Of a stretch of DNA of 64,000 nt, positions 50,030-62,457 are shown piece after piece. Origin of the DNA: Silurus meridionalis (lineage: Eukaryota; Chordata; Actinopteri; Siluriformes; Siluridae); the NCBI RefSeq assembly GCF_014805685.1, contig NC_060892.1:24528560-24592559 (forward strand). Direction: 5' to 3'. The position numbers were made by a program, and so were the translations under genes. Numbering within the stretch: position 1 is the stretch's first letter; every line of letters starts with the position of its first letter. Below the pieces are notes generated by a model. It saw nothing but the letters and a program-made list of their open reading frames with translations. It searched no databases and was not told the DNA's origin.

Positions 50030-50165
50030 TCACACCACAGAACCATTTGTGTTCCAATTTGTGTTCATCAGCCACAAGAGTGTTAGTAAAGTCAGATACT
50101 TATGTAGGTGATGTGAGGAGACCTGGGGTTCTGTTCACATTCATCCCAAAGGTGATGTCTGATGA
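50030..50165 (+). mobile_element. MITE family A left-arm fragment
   Basis: TTGTGTTCATCAGCCACAAGAGTGTTAGTAAAGTCAGATACTTATGTAGGTGATGTGAGGAGACCTGGGGTTCTGTTCACATTCATCCCAAAGGTG corresponds to the left arm of the complete copy. Confidence 0.75.
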
Positions 50166-50204
50166 TTTACAAAGTCCTCCACCCTGTCCCTGTCCTCCAC
50201 CCTG

Positions 50205-50560
50205 ACCTTGGCCAAAAGTATACGGACACCTAATCGTCACAGCCATATGTGTTTTTTCTCTCAAAACCGGAAGCAGTTGTATAAGAAACTTATCCAAGAA
50301 ATTTTTGTCTAAGGAACCTAAGGGGCCAAAAATTCACGACTCTTCCAGCATGACGATGCTCCTGTACTCAACATACAGTGTGAATGTTGGGTTGGTGGAA
50401 CGCCGAGCCTTCTTGAACATCACCACCTCCTGAACTCGCTGAAGCTCTTGTGGCTGAACGAGCAAAAATCTCTGCATACAAAAATATAGTGAATATCCCC
50501 AGATATCTTTCCAGGAAGAGTGTCTCAAAGCCGCTGTCCACATAATTTTGGCCTGGTCTC
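50205..50560 (-). mobile_element. MITE family A reversed, diverged
   Basis: GGCCAAAAGTATACGGACACC at one end, CTTCCAGCATGACGATGCTCCTG, CACCACCTCCTGAACTC, CTTGTGGCTGAACGAGCAAAAATCTC and CAGGAAGAGTG in reversed family order. Confidence 0.6.
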
Positions 50561-51190
50561 GTATGAAGCCTGTCGGATGATGAAAGCAGGGGATGTAGAG
50601 GGGTTTCCGTAATCAAGCACCGTTTTCATTTATTCTGTCGTTACGGTCTTTCGCGTCGTGAACGTCTCGATTGGCAGTAATATGATCAGTAAGAAAAAGC
50701 CCAAAGAAGGACATTGGTTTGGATGGAACCTCGCAAGTGGCGTTTTTTTTTTTTTTTTTCTTGTTCCATCTTTATTTTTTCTGGTGTAGCATTAATTTTC
50801 ACGTTTTAGTGTCTCATCTCCAGACTCATTCCGAGCTGTATTAGCGCTAATGTGTGTGTCAGACTCGGTTCTAGCAGCTGCCCAGCACATGTCTCGGTTC
50901 ATTATGGAGTAGATGAGCGCTTCTTTTTGGGGTGTGTGTGTGTGTGTGTGTGTGTGTGAATTCATGTAGGTGTCCAGGCATGCTCCAAATCTTGTCTACT
51001 GCTGGTCCATGATTGTTGAGCGCTGCAGAAGTGTATGCTGTTGGAAGCTCTATGTGTGTGTATGTGTGTGTACGTGTGTGTTGTACTTTAAAGCCCTGCA
51101 GTGAGAAGTGCGTGTCAGTTTGTCAGTAGGTAGTGAGAGCTTTAAGCTTTGTCGTGAGTTTGACAGGTGGAGTGGGTTAAGAAGTTGAAG
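50561..51190. other. U12 intron: unassigned, GT-rich patches
   Basis: T-run at 50742-50759; (GT)n at about 50932-50958; GTGTGTAT text at 51052-51080. No exon. Confidence 0.35.
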
Positions 51191-51193
51191 GCC

Positions 51194-51194
<1 letters not shown>

Positions 51195-51239
<45 letters not shown>

Positions 51240-51240
51240 T
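51195..51240. repeat. (TG)n microsatellite
   Basis: About 21 TG units. Confidence 0.96.
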
Positions 51241-51311
51241 CAGCCCGTAGCAATGAACGCGGATACTTTTTGTGGTCAGATACTTTTCCTGACTTTTTCA
51301 TCTTATACACT

Positions 51312-51313
51312 CA

Positions 51314-51348
<35 letters not shown>

Positions 51349-51366
51349 CTCGCCTCTCTCTCTCTA
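51312..51366. repeat. (CT)n microsatellite, imperfect
   Basis: CT tract with CGCTCTCGCC interruption. Confidence 0.93.
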
Positions 51367-51744
51367 GCTCAGAGTCCACATGCATCACAATGCCGTGTCC
51401 TTGTTAACATAATCTCTATCCACCCCCTTACTTCATGGACCTAATGAAAGTCTCCCAAGCAGAAACACACACACACACTTTTCATTAAGCGAGCAATTCC
51501 CCGGTGTTGTTCTCACATCAGTGATGCGGTGGTGCGAGCAGATGTTTCGCTTTGTAAATCAGCCCAGTGCAGGTAGACTCCGTCAGCAGAAAAGTTCTGG
51601 CCTTGGGACGCCCCCGAGATGCCGAGGAGCTCCGGCGCAGTGCCGCCTCCGCCCAGGAGATCGATCCGGGCTTCTTTTGCTCCAGTCGTCACTCCAGATT
51701 AGGTTTAAAGAAAGGAGTACTTGGACAGTGCCATGTAACAATCA
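51367..51744. other. U12 intron: unassigned, a GC-rich unique block
   Basis: 51540-51740 is GC-rich and open in two frames, but neither product resembles a protein I know and no splice pair is evident. Confidence 0.35.
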
Positions 51745-51957
51745 TTAAAAAGTGCTAAATAAAATAAAATAAAAATATAATAATTATATTAATAAATATT
51801 GAGGAAAAACCGTTTCATTCAAAATTAATAAAATAAGACACAGCACGTGGCTTCAGTGATTCACCTCTAGAGGCTGCTCTCGTAACTGTATAACGCAACC
51901 CTGAAAAACTATCGCTATGGATTTTTTGCCGATAGCTGACGAATCGGTTGACCTTTA
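51745..51957 (-). mobile_element. Dispersed element with AGGTCRACCGAT ends (copy 2)
   Basis: Contains GCACGTGGCTTCAGTGATTC, ACCTCTAGAGGCTGCTCTCG, GCCGATAGCTGACGAATCGG and TTGACCT at the right end. The reversed end AGGTCAACCGATTCGTCAGC pairs with the AGGTCGACCGATAGCC start of copy 1 at 1628. Confidence 0.5.
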
Positions 51958-52824
51958 GTGTTATTATCCTGATCACCATACTGTGGCAAAATCCAACCAC
52001 AGCCCATGTTGAGATTTCTGGACAGACAGTCTGGTGTCCATTTGATATCTGTTTATATTTAATAGTCCTTGATGCCTGTATTGATAAAACTGGGTTGTCA
52101 TTTTTTCTTAATGTTTTTTACAACAAAAGAACAAAAGGTTAAACATGAAAGACAAATTTTCCCAACCTTATTTACAGAGGGTGCCAATATTATCGAAGGG
52201 CACCGTATATCAGTATTTATGGGTTGTAAAGCCCCAGTGAACCGAGGGAAGATCCCTCAGTATGAGCGTGTGGTCTTTCGAGTATGTTTTTTAAGCCTTG
52301 GTTGTAATCAAATAATTTGTGCCATATTTCCCATCTGTCTCAAACGCAGTCTCGTGGAATGCGAAGCTCGTTGCTTTTAGAGACATGTTTATCGTGTCCT
52401 CTCATCCATGCGATCAGGCCTTTGGAAAGGAGAAACCGGCGTGGAACTCTGCCGCCGCGCTGATACTGAAGCATGTAGAACGGCCACCAGACACCAGTAT
52501 GAGGATTTGGGTTGTAGGGGTTTGAGCTCTGACTGTGTGTCTTACACCCTCCCTCTCGAGCAGATGTGTAGCAGCATGCTGTTGGGCCGTGGGTGAGTGA
52601 GGAAGTACAGTTAAAACTGCTGCAGGGTTCGTTGCGCGGCCCGCTGCGAGGTGGAAACCTTGCTGTTTTAAGCCTAGTCCCAGGTTGAACTCCAGTCTCG
52701 AGTTCGGCTGACTGACTACGTGGAATTCTTCACCTCCTTCCCATGTCTGACCTCTAGCAACATTCAATGAATCGATATTTCTCCTTCAACAACTCATGAT
52801 TTAATCCCCATCGTAGATGAAGTA
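51958..52824. other. U12 intron: unassigned
   Basis: No repeat family or exon is recognised. Confidence 0.35.
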
Positions 52825-53168
52825 CCACAGCATCCCATTCCACATTTACTTTCCATTTCCTTCTGTAACGACCCCCACTAGATGTTGGCGTGTACGGAGA
52901 TAGTGGAGATTTGGGCTGCTTTGGCCACAAGGGTGTTAGTTAAGTCAGGTGTTGATGTAGGAGGAAGTCAGGAGGCCTGAACGCTCAAGATCTTTCAGTC
53001 CAACCCATGTAAAGCATATCTTCATGGAGCTGGATTGTGCACAGGGGCACCGTCACTCCAGAACAGCTTCGAGTTCCCCTAGTTGAAATGTGTGCCTCGG
53101 GTTTTTATTTTTTTGCTGAGGGACCAGACGTGGCTGGAAAAGTCAGGCGTCTGAATACTTCACTCTAT
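52825..53168 (+). mobile_element. MITE family A, nearly full length
   Basis: AGCATCCCATTCCACATTTACT, CACTAGATG, GCCACAAGGGTGTTAGTTAAGTCAGGTGTTGATGTAGG, AGGAGGCCTGAACG, CTCAAGATCTTTCAGTCCAACCCATG, CATGGAGCTGGATTGTGCACAGGGGCACCGTC, and the right end TGGCTGGAAAAGTCAGGCGTCTGAATACTTCACTCTATA. The terminal inverted bases are partly lost. Confidence 0.78.
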
Positions 53169-54015
53169 AAGTAAGAGCACGAAGATTATTTTTAGAACCT
53201 GCAGAAATATTCGGCACAGCAAACACCGCTTCCTGCTTTTTCTCCCCAAAAAAAAGCGAGGGGTCCGGAATATTTTTTTTTTCTTTAAAGACGAACTGCA
53301 AATATTCTCCGACTTTAATGTCGTCTTAAATATTAATCTTGTTTGGTGCAGTGGCCTCACTCGGTGACAGCTCATCTCACAGCTCATCTGTGTGTGTGTG
53401 TGTGTGTGTGTGTGTGAGAGAAGAGAGAGAGGAACCTCGTAGAGTGTTGGTGAGCGCGAGTTGTAGTTATGATATGCAGCATGCTTTGGTCAGAAGCTCT
53501 GAAAAACCCGATAATGCCACAAATAGACCGGCGGCCGTGAGCCTGAACGCTCGGCCCGGGTGTCTCTCTGTCACCATCGGTGAAGGATACGATTGTGAGG
53601 AGGAAAATGGCGTGAACCGCATCGTATCCCGGTCAGAAACGGTCTCACTTTGCGAGAAGCTGCTGCAACCGGTGCAGCATCGACTTTCGTGCTCATTTAT
53701 AAATTAGCCTGAGGGCAATTCCTTTAATTTATACATTAGCCACCCAGTAATCAAGCTAATGCGATGTTCACCTCAACGCCACAGTGGCTCGGTTCCACTT
53801 TTGAGGGATTCTTGATTCAGACACTGATTTTATTTATTTTCATTTCAAAAACCTTTGCCTTTTTTTTTTTCGTTCGTTACTGAAAAATCGCTTCATTCAA
53901 ATCATTATTGTTGTGCACGGTTGCCAGAATTGCGTCAAAGAGCCGCACAAAAACGTCTAAAACCCCACAGCCACTGATAACTAATCTGTTCGTCCAGCTG
54001 AGGTGCAGACAGTAA
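53169..54015. other. U12 intron: unassigned with (TG)n
   Basis: (TG)n at about 53389-53416. No exon. Confidence 0.35.
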
Positions 54016-54248
54016 TAACCGTGAGAGCAAAAGTATTGGGACACCAGGCTTTTCCATCCGTACGCGGTTCTTCCTAAAAATTTGACAGTCGACTCTGGAC
54101 GCTGTAGGATGACATTCACGGAGATCCACTTTACATAGATGTTGAAGTTCTTGATTGGCCCGCTTTAGAGCGCCGACCTCAACCCCATTTAACACGAAGC
54201 TCCACAAAATCTAGTGGAAGATCTTCCCAGAAGAGTGGGGCAGATGTT
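54016..54248 (-). mobile_element. MITE family A reversed copy with internal deletion
   Basis: GAGCAAAAGTATTGGGACACCAGGC, GTACGCGGTTCTTCC, GGCCCGCTTTAGAGCGCCGACCTCAACCCC, AATCTAGTGGAAGATCTTCCCAGAAGAGTGG. Confidence 0.72.
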
Positions 54249-54589
54249 TAAAAAAAGGCGTCTAGAAACTTTCCTCTGTATCATGTGTATGTAAATCCAC
54301 ACGCACTGTGTTTTTTCGCTCTCAGACGAAGCGTGTCTGAGAGAAGCGACGCAACAGTTTGCCAATATTTCACATGACTCGAGGCACGAATGATTTGATA
54401 TGCAAAGCTCGAGCGGACTAATTCCAAGGAAGTTTAATAACACCCCTGCGTGACGCCTAGCATGCTAACCGCGCGCTTTACGTCTTTCACGCGCGCTCCC
54501 TCTGAGCTGCGATCGTCCTATATTTGGAAAAAAAAGCCGTTTTGGACAGAAATCTACATTTTAGCCCCTGACATTTCTGATTCCATTGA

Positions 54590-54594
<5 letters not shown>

Positions 54595-54634
<40 letters not shown>
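54595..54634. repeat. (TA)n microsatellite
   Basis: About 18 TA units. Confidence 0.95.
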
Positions 54635-54638
<4 letters not shown>

Positions 54639-55254
54639 TCTTTCTGTTTTATCTTTCTCTTTTTCTCTCCCCCCAGCTGGCCATTGATTTCTCTCCGTCT
54701 GTACCTTTATGTGGACAGCTCGCTATTCGTTCGCTATTGTGAGAGGAAAACTTTGATCTACTTCAAAGATTTTCACCCACCTCTACCCCCCTCCCCTTCC
54801 CTCCTCTAAAGTCAGTGCTGTGTTTTCATCCCACTATTTTTGAGTTAATAAAGCTTTGTGTGTGTGTGTGTGTGTGAGCACGAGCGTGAACGTGCCCGCA
54901 AGATCAATTTCCTTTCGCACGTGTCTGATGAGGCTTAATAACTGCTCTAAGTGGATTCAGAGCTGCACAATAGTGATGGGAAGATCATTTTAGTTCATTT
55001 ATTTCCTTTAATCGCCTTCATAGCCTTCAGTATGTCTGAGTCACATGACAAAAGGACGTACGACTCGGACCAGAGGACTCATGAGATTAACTTCCCGGTT
55101 CTGTTTCTGTTCTGTGTAATGCACTGGATAGCATCTATGGGAGTCAATTGACAAACGACTCGAACTAGAAGAGTCAAAAGGTGACCGACTCAATTCTGTT
55201 TCCTGTACGCAACCTTACGGAGATTTCGCGATGGTTTGCTCGTTTTGAGAAGGC
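54635..55254. other. U12 intron, last part: unassigned
   Basis: (TG)n at about 54857-54878. The stretch 55035-55190 repeats ACGACTCGGACCAGAGGACTCA and ACGACTCGAACTAGAAGAGTCA about 75 bp apart, a weak duplication. Confidence 0.4.
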
Positions 55255-56260
<1,006 letters not shown>

Positions 56261-56261
56261 C

Positions 56262-56440
56262 ATTTATGGCATTTGGCAGATGCCCTTATCCAGAGCGAGT
56301 TACAAATGAGCAGGAGAGGGTTAAGGGCCTTGCTCAAGGGCCCAGCAGTGGAAGCTTGGTGGTTGTGGGATATAAACTTTTAACTTTCTGATCCAAAGAC
56401 CAATGCTTTAACCACTGAAGCTACCACCTTCCCCGAATTC
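56262..56440 (-). mobile_element. tRNA-headed SINE copy
   Basis: Body GGCAGATGCCCTTATCCAGAGCGAGTTACA, GGGTTAAGGGCCTTGCTCAAGGGCCCAGCAGTGGAAGCTTGG. Reversed head GGTAGCTTCAGTGGTTAAAG and TCAGAAAGTTAAAAGTTTATATCCC. The A-box-like GGTAGCTTCAGTGGTTAA is clear; the B-box is decayed. Confidence 0.6.
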
Positions 56441-56517
56441 AAATTTCTTGAGGAACCATTTGAGCCCTAGTCATGACCATTGTCTAGACAGTGCATAATA
56501 AAAAGAATCTCAGGTAC

Positions 56518-56850
56518 ATTGTATAGTCAAAAGTTTGCAGACACCTTAACATTAGATTAGTGGGGGTGAGGGGGCACACAATGTTCTAATTCACCCCTAA
56601 AAAAAAGGTTTGAGCTCAGAGCACTACAGCAGCGCACTCAAGATCTTTTCACATCTTCCAAACCCATGGAAAGCAGATCTTCATGGAGCTGGCTTTGTGC
56701 ACAGGGAGCACTATCATGCTGGAGCAGGTTTGGGCCTTGAACACATCTTGTACAAGTGTGCACCTCCAACTTGGTTGGAACGGTTTGGTGAAGAACCATA
56801 TATGGGTGGAAAAGTCAGGTGTCCCAATACTTTTGGCCCTAGAGTATAAA
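56518..56850 (+). mobile_element. MITE family A, nearly full length
   Basis: Left end ATTGTATAGTCAAAAGTTTGCAGACACC, then GAGCTCAGAGCACTACAGCAG, CACTCAAGATCTTTTCACATCTTCCAAACCCATG, ATGGAGCTGGCTTTGTGCACAGGGAGCACTATCATGCTGGAGCAGGTTTGGG, GTGTGCACCTCCAAC and right end AAAAGTCAGGTGTCCCAATACTTTTGGCCCTAGAGTATA. Confidence 0.82.
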
Positions 56851-57225
56851 CCATGGGCAGAAGCAGATGGCAAGAACATGGATTTGATTGACGGCCTGGA
56901 ATAAATGCTTGATTTAGAATTTGCAAACAAGAAAATTGAAGTCTGACTCACTAGAAATGAAACGTTTGGTTGCTGTCTGTAGTGTGTTTAAAGAGCCTGC
57001 GTGCTGTAGTATTTTTAGTGCTTCATTATAGCGTATAGTTCGAATTAATTCTCTCTCATATTCGACCCCGACACGTTTCTGTACAACACTTACATCTAAA
57101 AGGATGACATGATTACCTGTTGTCCATCTTGTTTTTTATTTCATTCGTTTTACTTTTGAGTAATAATCATTATTTATTGCTGAAAACCAGAATTTGCACA
57201 AACACAACACGTCTTGACACGTGCA
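56851..57225. other. Downstream intron: unassigned
   Basis: Nothing is recognised. Confidence 0.35.
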
Positions 57226-57520
57226 GTAACACTATTCAGCTGTTATTATTCAGCTGTTCCTTTAAATTGGACAGGAAATTATTCAGCTGTTCCTTTAAAT
57301 TGACAGGAAATTATTCAGCTGTTCCTTTAAATTGAACATGAAATTATCCAGCTGATCCTTTAAATTGACAGGAAATTTTTCAGCTGTTCCTTTAAATTGA
57401 ACATGAAATTATTCAGCTGATCCTTTAAATTGGAAGAGTAAATTATTCAGGAAATTGTTCAACTGTTCCTTTGAACTTTGTTGTTCAACTGTTCATTTGA
57501 TTTGAACAGGAAATGAAATT
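57226..57520. repeat. ~33-bp minisatellite, ATTCAGCTGTTCCTTTAAAT
   Basis: About eight units of GAAATTATTCAGCTGTTCCT + TTAAATTGACAG, with alternating variants (CTGTTCC/CTGATCC; GACAGG/GAACATG). The last two units (57450-57515) are more diverged, reading TTCAACTGTTCCTTTGAAC. Confidence 0.9.
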
Positions 57521-58100
57521 GTTCTGTTGTTAAATACGAGGTAACACACAGCCCAAATTTATCGAAGGTGGTTGAATTGAAAACTGACGCAGTGCAGTTG
57601 AAAGTAGTCCTGTGGCGCTCTGGGCTCTGTGAGCGCACCTCAGTTTTAATGTGAAAAACCGGCCTCGAGCAGCGAGATGTTTTACATTGGAATAATTGTT
57701 GCTTATAGCGCGAGGTCTTCATTGTTTAGCGTCTCATTATATTGTCAGTCTCGTACAAAGTGCTAAATTGCAGGTTAGCAAGCGGGGCTATTACGTCGTT
57801 ACGGAGCGGCGGGGAAAAAAAGTTCAGTTTTCTGTAGCAGGACGCCTTCGTGACAGTTTTTCACGGCCGCTTCCTCGAACAGCACGCTATTCCACATTTC
57901 CTTTAGAATTACTTTTTATTTTATATTGCTTTTGTATTGACGTTCACAGCATTTAACACTGATTCACAAGGCCTGAAACTGTTGAGAAAAAAGATTATAT
58001 TATGAATAATTTATATTATAAATATTGCAGAATTGATCTAATTTGATTATATGGAATTTTTGCATAAAGACAAAACAAGGAAAATAAGTGATAGTACAAG
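57521..58100. other. Downstream intron: unassigned
   Basis: No family or exon is recognised. Confidence 0.35.
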
Positions 58101-58104
58101 TTTT

Positions 58105-58305
58105 TCAGGAGGAGGTTGGTCTTCACCTGTCGTTTGAAAATAGCCAGTGACTCTTCTAAGGGTACGTCATTCCACCACCTTGGTGCAGAACAGAAAAGAG
58201 TCTTGCTGTATTCCCACCTCTGACCCTGAGAGATGTTGGGACCAGTCGAGGTTTTAAATATGGTCTGGATTGTTTTTGAGAGCTTTGTGGTTTCTCCTCA
58301 TGTCC
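58105..58305 (+). repeat. Probable interspersed repeat with 'CATTCCACCACCTTGGTGC'
   Basis: GTTGGTCTTCACCTGTCGTTTGAAAATAGCCAG, TCATTCCACCACCTTGGTGCAGAACAGAAAAGAG and CCTGAGAGATGTTGGGACCAGTCGAG recall a widely dispersed fish repeat I have seen near genes. There is no second copy in this window, so the call is from memory only. Confidence 0.35.
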
Positions 58306-59190
58306 ATGGGTGAAGAGCAACAAAGGGGGGTGAATATTTATGCACATTTGTACGGCAGTGTAATCCACACACATATTTTAAACTGACCCAAAACCCAAAA
58401 AAATCTGGGAGCACGTGTGTGTGTATGGGTTTAAACACAGTGTGTATTCGTGAGCGTGGGCCTGAGGGGCAGAGATAAAGGCGGTTAATTAGCAGGCCGA
58501 CATCGCTCTTCAGCGCCAAGCTAACGGCACGGCACACGACCCGCCGAAACGGATTTCACGCTCCTGTGCCTTTCGTCTTCCTCGCGCTACAAACGAGATG
58601 GAGCGAGGGAACGGGAAGATGCGTACGAGCGGGCCGCTCGGGTCCTCACACACTCCTTCACACGCTCTTCCCCATCCATTCCTGACTGTTACGCCGTGGA
58701 AACGTGACGACGCAGACGCGCAGCCACGCCGTCTGTCTGCTGCATGAGACGCCATTTGAAATGCGAAGTCGTTTTCCACTCGGCTGCCGAGACGACGAAT
58801 CTCATTGCCTTTATTATTTTAAATGATTCCCTGATAGAAACTTCGGAGATTCCGTGAACAGGCTGTCAATGGGACTTCCATCAAACATGTGACAACGCGC
58901 CCCAGTGGTGCGTCTCGGAAAAAAACAAAAAAGGAACCCGGTCTTCTGCTGTTCCGTCGTGACATCCGTGTCATACTGATGACGAGCGTGTCACATCGGG
59001 CTCGGGAGACTTCACACGCCAACACAAAGCGCTTTTATACTCCAGCATGTCAGTGGGCTTTTAAGATTTTTTAACGTACTTCTGACAGATGATCGGAATT
59101 AGCGCTAACCGCCATTGGCCATCGGCACGAATGTGTTTGTAGTTGTCCTGCGAGTTTCGTGCTACGCTGTCGCATTCGAGAATGTTTTTT
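58306..59190. other. Downstream intron: unassigned
   Basis: Unique, GC-richer text from 58450 to 58760 with no protein resemblance. Confidence 0.35.
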
Positions 59191-59300
59191 CCTCATTTTA
59201 TACAACTGAGCAGTTGAGGGGTAAGGGCCATGCTCAAGGGCCCAACAATCTCACCTGCTACTGGTGGAGTTGGGATTTGAGCAGCGGCAAGCCATAAGGG
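59191..59300 (-). mobile_element. tRNA-headed SINE fragment
   Basis: TCATTTTATACAACTGAGCAGTTGAGGGGTAAGGGCCATGCTCAAGGGCCCAACA then GGAGTTGGGATTTGAGCAG is the family body and the reversed B-box area. Confidence 0.55.
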
Positions 59301-59676
59301 TCAGAAAGGCCTTTGAGAATCAACAGTGTGGGCTCCTGTAGTGCAAAGTTGCTTTAACCAATCAGATTTCATAGTGGCATCTCCGGGGCCATCTAGCTCA
59401 CAAACTCTAAAGACCGTGGCCGAAGCCGTGGAGTGGAAAGTCTGCTTAATATGTGCGCCACCGTTTCTGGTGGAATGACCGTCTAGCGATTGGGATGTGA
59501 AATGTTCTTTCAGTGGCTGCCATCAGTGGAGTCTCTGCATAATAATGATCACAGAGCTGCTGCCACTTTGTTGTAGATTGCAGCCTCTGAGTGCAGCTTG
59601 TCGCTTTGGCTTAGCTTCAGCAGTCTGTCATTTGGGAGGAGGAGAAGGAGGCTGTATGGAAGGTCATCAAACTGGG

Positions 59677-59678
<2 letters not shown>
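59301..59678. other. Downstream intron: unassigned
   Basis: Nothing is recognised. Confidence 0.35.
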
Positions 59679-59729
<51 letters not shown>

Positions 59730-59827
59730 TCCCTTTTCAGGCCAGTGATCATCTAACCCTCAATAGCTGCTTGTTTAAATCAATGCTGAGGAGTGACAGG
59801 GGACCAACAATCAGGCAAACACTACGA

Positions 59828-59868
<41 letters not shown>
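59679..59868. repeat. Two (AC)n microsatellites
   Basis: About 23 AC units (59680-59726) and about 19 (59831-59868), same orientation. Confidence 0.97.
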
Positions 59869-59869
<1 letters not shown>

Positions 59870-60104
59870 TCACTCATTCTTTCAGTGACACATACACTCC
59901 ATTTATTTTATTCTCCTACAGTCTCTTAGCCTCTTACTCTTGTATGACCAGCCGGGCACTCCATCTCCCCCCCCTCTCTTCCCCATACAGACCGAGAGAA
60001 AGAGAAAACTATATTTGCTATAATCACATCTACACCACTTTACCAGAAACTGCTTTTTCTTCACTTCTCCTAGTTTATATGGAAGTATAGATGATGGAGA
60101 TCTA

Positions 60105-60490
60105 ATTCCAAAAGCCTGGTGGACACCTGACCTTAAAATGCTTTTTTTTTTTCCATCTCATTCTACATTGCTCTTGTAGTAACCTCCAGGCTTCTGGGAA
60201 GATCTTCCCACTAGATTTGAGTGTGCTTGTGGAGATTTGTGCTCGTTTAACCAGCGAGGAAAGTCAGGTGCTGATGCTCTGTAGGAGGACTTGAGGAGGA
60301 GTGCAGTCAGCGTTCCAATTCATTCCAGTAAGGTTGAGGTCAGAGCTCTATAGCAGAAGAGCTTAAACAGGAACAGGTTTGGGTCTCTGAGTTACGAGTT
60401 GCAATACTCACGACCTGGTGGTTTGGGGTCTCTGCTGTGAAAAATCCAAATCCAGGTGTCCACATACTTTTGGAACGTTGCGTATTTGAG
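60105..60490 (+). mobile_element. MITE family A, nearly full length
   Basis: GGTGGACACCTGACC near the left end, CTTCTGGGAAGATCTTCCCACTAGATTTGAGTGTGCTTGTGGAGATTTGTGCTCGTTTAACCAGCGAGG, AAGTCAGGTGCTGATG, GCGTTCCAATTCATTCCAGTAAGGTTGAGGTCAGAGCTCTATAGCAG, GGAACAGGTTTGGGTC, right end AGGTGTCCACATACTTTTGGAACG. Confidence 0.8.
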
Positions 60491-61915
60491 TCATTGCAAC
60501 GGTACAGTCGCGCATTGGAAATGATATATACGTGGGGATGAATAAATAAGAAGGGTGACCAATAATAACTAAAATAATTTTGATATATTTGACAAAACAT
60601 GTTTGAGCCTCTAGAGCACAACACGTAACCTTTTTATGACTCATTTGACTCGTTACGTAACCTATTAATGACTTTGTTTTGGGGCTTTTTCTGAATCAGT
60701 GTATCCTCAGCAAACACTTCAAACTGGACACTTGAGGATCATTGAATTCCTGTTAGGATAGAAGGAGAGGAAAGAAGAGAAGCGGAGAGAAACATGAACG
60801 TAAGGACCCACTTCGGTTAGCCGTCTTATAATTAGCCTTCATACGAAAAAGAAAAAAAAACAGTAAGACCTCCATAAATAGAGCGGCGAAATGAAGCGCG
60901 GATGTGAAGGTGCTCTTGTACGCCGCTCTAGGCCACGTTACACCTCAAACTCCGATTCCTCTCATTACCTGATTAGAGAAGGTGGTAGATCCGGACAGAC
61001 ACGCCTACGCCATGCACATGTCCTCATAAATAGAATTTGTGTGTTAATTTTTTTTCCTCCACTCTGAAATCTCTGCAATATATCACACTGTCCCCAGAAT
61101 TAAAGTGGACGGAGGGGGAAGGAAAAAAAAAATCTGTATTAATTACAGACACCGTGAAGAGCTGCATTACCAGTAGAACGGATCTCACTTTCTAAATTGG
61201 ATCAAAGCGTGCGAATGAAATGGGGGGCTTTCAAGGGACATAATAATAGCTGTTTGATTTCACACCTCACTCCAAGCTCCAGGAAGTGCTGCGAGTTCAT
61301 TACCGCGCGTACATCAGTGTCACGTACGCGGCCGGTTGTGGTGTAGAACCGGACAGAAAACCTCTCGTTACACCCGACCTTTTCCACTTCGGCATCTGCC
61401 CAGGGGTTTTAATTCCACCAAAGAGAGAGAGGAATATATACATATCTATATATGTGCACATATTGTATAGCACCAAACAATCAGCAACTAACAGCAATGC
61501 ATTTAACATACACACACGCACACACTTGTGCAGGTGGTCAGCAAGCATAACAAGTCCAGGATTTACTGATTGGCACAGAGTGCGTGGAGTTCAGACGCGC
61601 CTAATCTCACTAATGACTTCTACCATTTGCAGGTTTGTACAATCAGCTGCAAGTCTGCACTGGTTTCAGCATTCACAGCTGGAGACATGCTAATATCTGA
61701 TGTGCCCTTTGCTCATTCCGTGTGGTGCTGGAGCTCTAAACTTGTGTGGAGGGAAGCACGTATGTACACGTGTCCTTAAGCCGCATGAGTGGGAGAGTGC
61801 GCCCTCACCGTGCCCTCCCTGTGCCCTTCGCTGTGCTCTCGCTGTGCCCTCTGTTCACTTCCTCATTTAAAGGAGAAGGAGTGCGGAGAAGGCGGGAATC
61901 CGAATGTTCCTCGCT
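60491..61915. other. Downstream intron: unassigned
   Basis: A-run at 60845-60860 and 61123-61133. No exon that continues diaph3 was identified. The purine-rich text at 60755-60800 was considered and rejected. Confidence 0.35.
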
Positions 61916-61917
61916 GA

Positions 61918-62457
61918 CTACGCAACGGTGCCTCGGCATAAAAGTTTTTTACAAAAAGTGTGCATCAGATACAAGTAGGCATTTGTATCCTTTTCAACAT
62001 ATTTGCATCAGAAATAAATAGATTTACTCATATATTATTATTATTCAACGCCATACTTTTTTTTCTATTACTTACAAATTGAACGACAATCTGTGTCCAA
62101 TATATTCCATGTAGATTCGCTGAACTGTTTCTCTCAGCGCCGCTGCTGCTTCGTAATATGACGTGTCACAAAAATACAGAGAGGCGTGTCCTAAAAGAGA
62201 ATACAGATTAACATGGCAGAGGTAGAGCTGCATTTTCCTGGAGACAGAACTGAAAAAAAAAAAATCCCCCCTTTTTTTTCCCACCAAAAGGCTTGTTTGT
62301 GAAAGGGGCCATGCATTAGAAGTCATTTTTAAGTAAATGCATGAACGAAAGAAACTAGCCGTAGTGTATTGTGTTGCGTTGCATGATATCGCACTGTGGC
62401 TATGCATCGAGATGCGAATCGTGTCAGCCTCAGTTATAATGATGCACATCCCTAACG
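61918..62457 (+). mobile_element. hAT-like element (family C), long diverged copy
   Basis: ACGGTGCCTCGGCATAAAAG, CTGTTTCTCTCAGCGCCGCTGCTGCTTCG, GAATACAGATTAACATGGCAGAGGTAGAGCTGC, GGCTTGTTTGTGAAAGGGGCCATGCATTAGAAGTC and the right end GATGCACATCCCTAAC. It is longer than the 19.27-kb copy; the left TAGGGATG is not preserved. Confidence 0.65.

Noticed and set aside
51521..51758. GC-rich overlapping frames as a nested gene or alternative exon
   Set aside because: No family resemblance, no convincing splice pair and no repeat of the frame elsewhere.
57120..57335. Small frame with repeated SFKL.GNYSAVPLN peptide
   Set aside because: It arises from the 33-bp minisatellite; there are no promoter or splice signals.
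60755..60800. Short purine-rich candidate exon (TTCCTGTTAG acceptor, ATGAACGTAAGG donor) for the basic helix after FH2
   Set aside because: In phase 0 after exon g it reads DRRRGKKRSGEKHE, without the AKEN..KRE pattern; another frame gives EGEERREAER but breaks the phase. It is only about 40 nt long and probably chance.
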